A stretch of 64,000 nucleotides of DNA from Bin87 sp964502995 (GTDB lineage Bacteria; Chloroflexota; Dehalococcoidia; Lucifugimonadales; UBA3495): contig CAZCZB010000006.1 of the NCBI GenBank assembly GCA_964502995.1, positions 24,719 to 88,718 on the forward strand, written 5' to 3'. Positions 61,756-64,000 of the stretch are shown piece by piece (within the stretch, counting starts at the first letter, position 1; each line of letters starts with the position of its first letter). The notes under the pieces were generated by a model, which was given only the letters and a program-made list of their open reading frames with translations, did not search any database and was not told the origin of the DNA. Both the position numbers and the translations under genes were made by a program.

Positions 61756-63519
61756 CTACCGGGGTATCACCGGCAGGGTGATGTGGGACGGGTATTGCGC
61801 CGAGTGATGGACCGTCTGGCGCGCGGTTTCCAGGCGGGTATCCACGCCCAGCGCCGCGCCGGTGTTGGGGTTCCGGTCGAACCTGGGGAAGTTGCTGCTG
61901 GATATGTCCACGCGAATCCGGTGTCCCGCCTTCACGACGTGGCTGGTGGCCCACAGGTCGATCTCGTACCGGTACACCTCGCCGGGCTTGACGAACGACG
62001 GTTCTCGCACCGAAGTGCGATAGCGGGCGCGGACGATGCCGTCCTGCAGGTTGTGGGCGAAACCGTCGGGCCGCACGTCCACCAGTTTGGCGGTGAAGTC
62101 GGTGTCGACGGCAGTGGTCGCGGCGTAAAGCGTTACGCTGATGGGGCCGGTGATCTCCAGGTCCGATTCCAACACATCCGAGGTGAAGGACAGCACGTCG
62201 CTGCGGTCCTCGGCGGGCCCCTGGTCGAAGACGCCGTACTCGATGATCAGCGTATTGCCGCCCAGCGTGGGAACGGGATCGTGGGGATCGTAGGTGAACT
62301 GGTCGGCGGGCTCGGACGGCTCCGGCGGGATGGTGGACAGAGCGCCGTCGCCGTTGCGAGTGTTGGCGTTGCCGCCGGAGTGGAGATACCAGCGGGTGTA
62401 CTGGGTGCGGGCCAGCGGCCACTCGTTCTCGTCGCGCCACCGGTTGTCGCCCATGACGAACAGGCGCACGGGCGGATCGTCCATGATGCCCGTTTCCTCT
62501 CCCTTGAGCCAGTAGTCGTACCAACGGAGCAGGAAGTCGTGCAGTTCGATGGCGGCCTCGGGCCCGAAATCGATGTTGCCGGCGCCGCCGGTGGTCGGTT
62601 CCGTGAAGGGCCGCAGGTGCGCCCACGGGCCGATGAGCAGCTTCTGGTTGTTGCGGGCCAACTCGCTGCCGCCGTGCTGCTGGATGTTCTGGCAAGCGTT
62701 GAGCGCGCCTTCCAGGAAGATGTCGTACCACGCGCTGATGTGGAACATGGGAATCTTGACGTTGCCGGCCTGCCGCATCAGGTTGATGCCCCACCAGTAC
62801 GGGTCGTCCAGTTCCTGGTCGAAGTATTCGTGGAAGTAGGGCGCGGCTTCCTTGAGGCGGTCAATCCAGTCGCGCAGGGGCAGATGGCGGTACCATTCGT
62901 CGGACAGGGGCTGCCCGAAGTTGCCCGGCTCGGTGACATATTCGTCCATTTTGGCGAGCAACTCGTCGTGGCCGCCTCGCGCCAGGGTGTTGCGTCCTTT
63001 GAGGATCGCGTAGGGAACCGTCCAGCCCCATTCCATCGCGCCGCCGGTGTGATACACCCAGGATTGGTGAAAGTCGGAGGACGCGGAAACCACCGCCATG
63101 GTGCGCAGATGCGGCGGCAGGGGTCGCCGGCCGGCCAGCGTGTACTGGGTGGCTCCGAGGTAACTCTGGCCGGTGGTTGCGACCTGCCCGGTGGACCAGG
63201 GCTGCCGGGCCGCCCATTCGACGGTGTCGTAGCCGTCCAGAGCTTCCTGGAACAGCGGGTTGTAGTCGCCCTCCGAATTGAACCGGCCACGCACGTCCTG
63301 GCTCAGCAGCACATAGCCGTTCTTGGGCAGAAACCAGATGGAATGATCCGGGTTGTCCAGATAGCTGTCCTTGCTGTACGGGCCGCGGTTGATCAGCACG
63401 GGGAACCGCCCGGGGGCGTCGGGGCGCACCACGTCGGTGGCGAGGCGTGTGCCGTCGCGCATGGGCACCATCACGTCGGGTTCGCGGATAACCTGGTACT
63501 GGCGTCGCTGGGCAGTCAT
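61756..63519 (-). CDS. CocE/NonD (S15-type) serine hydrolase
   Basis: A 587-residue serine hydrolase related to X-Pro dipeptidyl peptidase and cocaine esterase. The N-terminal MVPMRDGTRLATDVVRP and nucleophile Ser119 (TTGQSYLGATQ) are diagnostic; a C-terminal jelly-roll domain contains ISVTLYAATTAVDTDFTAKL. ATG 63519 follows GAGGA. It is the first gene of the minus-strand oxygenase operon, 33 nt before the alpha subunit, and may release an aromatic acid or alcohol for ring hydroxylation. Confidence 0.93.
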   Translation of the reverse strand: MTAQRRQYQVIREPDVMVPMRDGTRLATDVVRPDAPGRFPVLINRGPYSKDSYLDNPDHSIWFLPKNGYVLLSQDVRGRFNSEGDYNPLFQEALDGYDTVEWAARQPWSTGQVATTGQSYLGATQYTLAGRRPLPPHLRTMAVVSASSDFHQSWVYHTGGAMEWGWTVPYAILKGRNTLARGGHDELLAKMDEYVTEPGNFGQPLSDEWYRHLPLRDWIDRLKEAAPYFHEYFDQELDDPYWWGINLMRQAGNVKIPMFHISAWYDIFLEGALNACQNIQQHGGSELARNNQKLLIGPWAHLRPFTEPTTGGAGNIDFGPEAAIELHDFLLRWYDYWLKGEETGIMDDPPVRLFVMGDNRWRDENEWPLARTQYTRWYLHSGGNANTRNGDGALSTIPPEPSEPADQFTYDPHDPVPTLGGNTLIIEYGVFDQGPAEDRSDVLSFTSDVLESDLEITGPISVTLYAATTAVDTDFTAKLVDVRPDGFAHNLQDGIVRARYRTSVREPSFVKPGEVYRYEIDLWATSHVVKAGHRIRVDISSSNFPRFDRNPNTGAALGVDTRLETARQTVHHSAQYPSHITLPVIPR

Positions 63520-63594
63520 GCGATGATCCTCTAATGGGGTTGTTTGCTCTCACGGATGCCGCAACGATACCCGGCGACGGGGAGAGCGTCAATT

Positions 63595-63646
63595 ATCGTG
63601 GGCTCCCCGGCTATCGTGGGCTCCCGGCTATCGTGGACTCCTTGCC
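63595..63646 (+). repeat. 17-18-nt tandem repeat, about three units
   Basis: Units begin ATCGTGGGCTCC at 63595 and 63613, with a degenerate ATCGTGGACTCC unit at 63630. Confidence 0.75.
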
Positions 63647-63979
63647 ACGCATTTCACGAGGTCATGGTTGCGGCGTGGAGGGCCAGTCGTATTTGGCGTC
63701 TTGGAGTCTTGGCGGTCGAGGGATGGCAGTCGTATTGGCAGCGTTCGTCTTGCCCGTACTGGCAGCGTTCCCCTCAGGTTGTTCGGGTCAGGTTTGAAAC
63801 CTGCCCCCACGCATGGCGGGATGGCCTGGCGGGCCTGGTCGCCGGGTCTATTGCACGGCAGTCTGCATACTGCCTCATGCCTGCTTGGGAGATTGGCGCG
63901 TCGCTGCGCTCCACGCCATAACCGGACGAGTACACATGGGAATATAGGGCCTTTTCAAAGTTGCGCGATCTTCTTGCAT

Positions 63980-64000
63980 CCGCTCGTCCTGAGCCTGTCG
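63980..64000 (-). repeat. TTCGACAGGCTCA dispersed repeat, cut by window end
   Basis: CCGCTCGTCCTGAGCCTGTC followed by G at 64000 is the left part of the same repeat as at 25927 and 40082. Confidence 0.7.

Larger units (their letters stand above)
63520..64000. other. 481-nt region without genes, repeat-rich
   Basis: No gene is supported. It holds a 17-18-nt tandem repeat (ATCGTGGGCTCCCCGGCT type, 63595-63646), duplicated TGGCAGCGTTC-type text (63737-63773), a CAGGTTTGAAACCTG palindrome (63788-63803 region) and a truncated dispersed repeat at the very end. Confidence 0.7.

Noticed and set aside
60766..63534. A 922-codon open frame on the plus strand opposite the Rieske and CocE genes
   Set aside because: It is the antisense shadow of three well-supported minus-strand genes in GC-rich DNA; its translation has no recognisable domain and is rich in Val, Gly and His.

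Overview
The window is 64 kb of GC-rich bacterial DNA, densely packed with genes on both strands. Its content fits a Chloroflexota bacterium of the SAR202/Dehalococcoidia kind. It has several unrelated amidohydrolases, a family III CoA-transferase, a Rieske oxygenase operon and a CocE-type hydrolase. It also has paired DUF1800/DUF1501 proteins, an NHL-repeat protein, GuaB3, ClpC, and a 5S rRNA gene with no 16S or 23S beside it. This assignment is inferred from gene content; no taxonomic marker was searched. There are no phage, insertion-sequence or CRISPR features.

Layout. 1-5 kb: an alcohol dehydrogenase cut by the window edge, then a peptide/nickel-type ABC substrate-binding lipoprotein and two permeases, with no ATPase genes. 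5-9 kb: DUF1800, DUF1501 and NHL-repeat proteins. 9-13.4 kb: a small hypothetical protein, a MogA-type protein, an amidohydrolase, trmD, a thioesterase and tenA. 13.4-14.5 kb: three tRNA genes (Pro, Arg, Asp) and a lipoprotein. 15-19.9 kb: a CoA-transferase, hisS, a cyclase-family protein and a GlcG-like protein. 20-22.3 kb: hisF, a HAD phosphatase and hisIE. 22.4-25.8 kb: a retropepsin-like protein, an S51 peptidase, a VOC protein and argS. 26-30 kb: a heterodimeric ABC exporter. 31-35.5 kb: pgi, gnd and zwf (glucose-6-phosphate interconversion and the oxidative pentose phosphate steps). 35.6-46.5 kb: mixed catabolic enzymes, an orphan DNA methyltransferase and a 22-residue-repeat protein. 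46.7-51.2 kb: tRNA-Lys, 5S rRNA, clpC and guaB3. 51.2-57.5 kb: a UGSC selenoprotein, an endonuclease/phosphatase-fold protein, a conserved unknown protein and dnaE. 57.5-63.5 kb: a gamma carbonic anhydrase, a radical SAM protein, and a minus-strand operon of CocE-type hydrolase, Rieske alpha and beta subunits and a small subunit-3-like protein.

The two most notable signals are these. (1) At 51220-51756 a gene is interrupted in frame by a TGA that reads as the U of a U-G-S-C motif. A hairpin with a GGTCT loop lies 18 nt downstream, so this looks like a selenocysteine-encoding gene and not a pseudogene. (2) At 44664-45515 a 283-residue protein consists of twelve gap-free tandem repeats of exactly 22 residues, with no Pro, Cys, Lys, Trp or Phe.

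Regulatory architecture is easy to read. Many genes have an extended -10 element of the form TGnTAnnnT, often TGCTA, and three genes appear to be leaderless or nearly so. A family of GGGGCG-armed palindromes sits between genes and probably serves as terminators. A second dispersed repeat carries the core TTCGACAGGCTCA.
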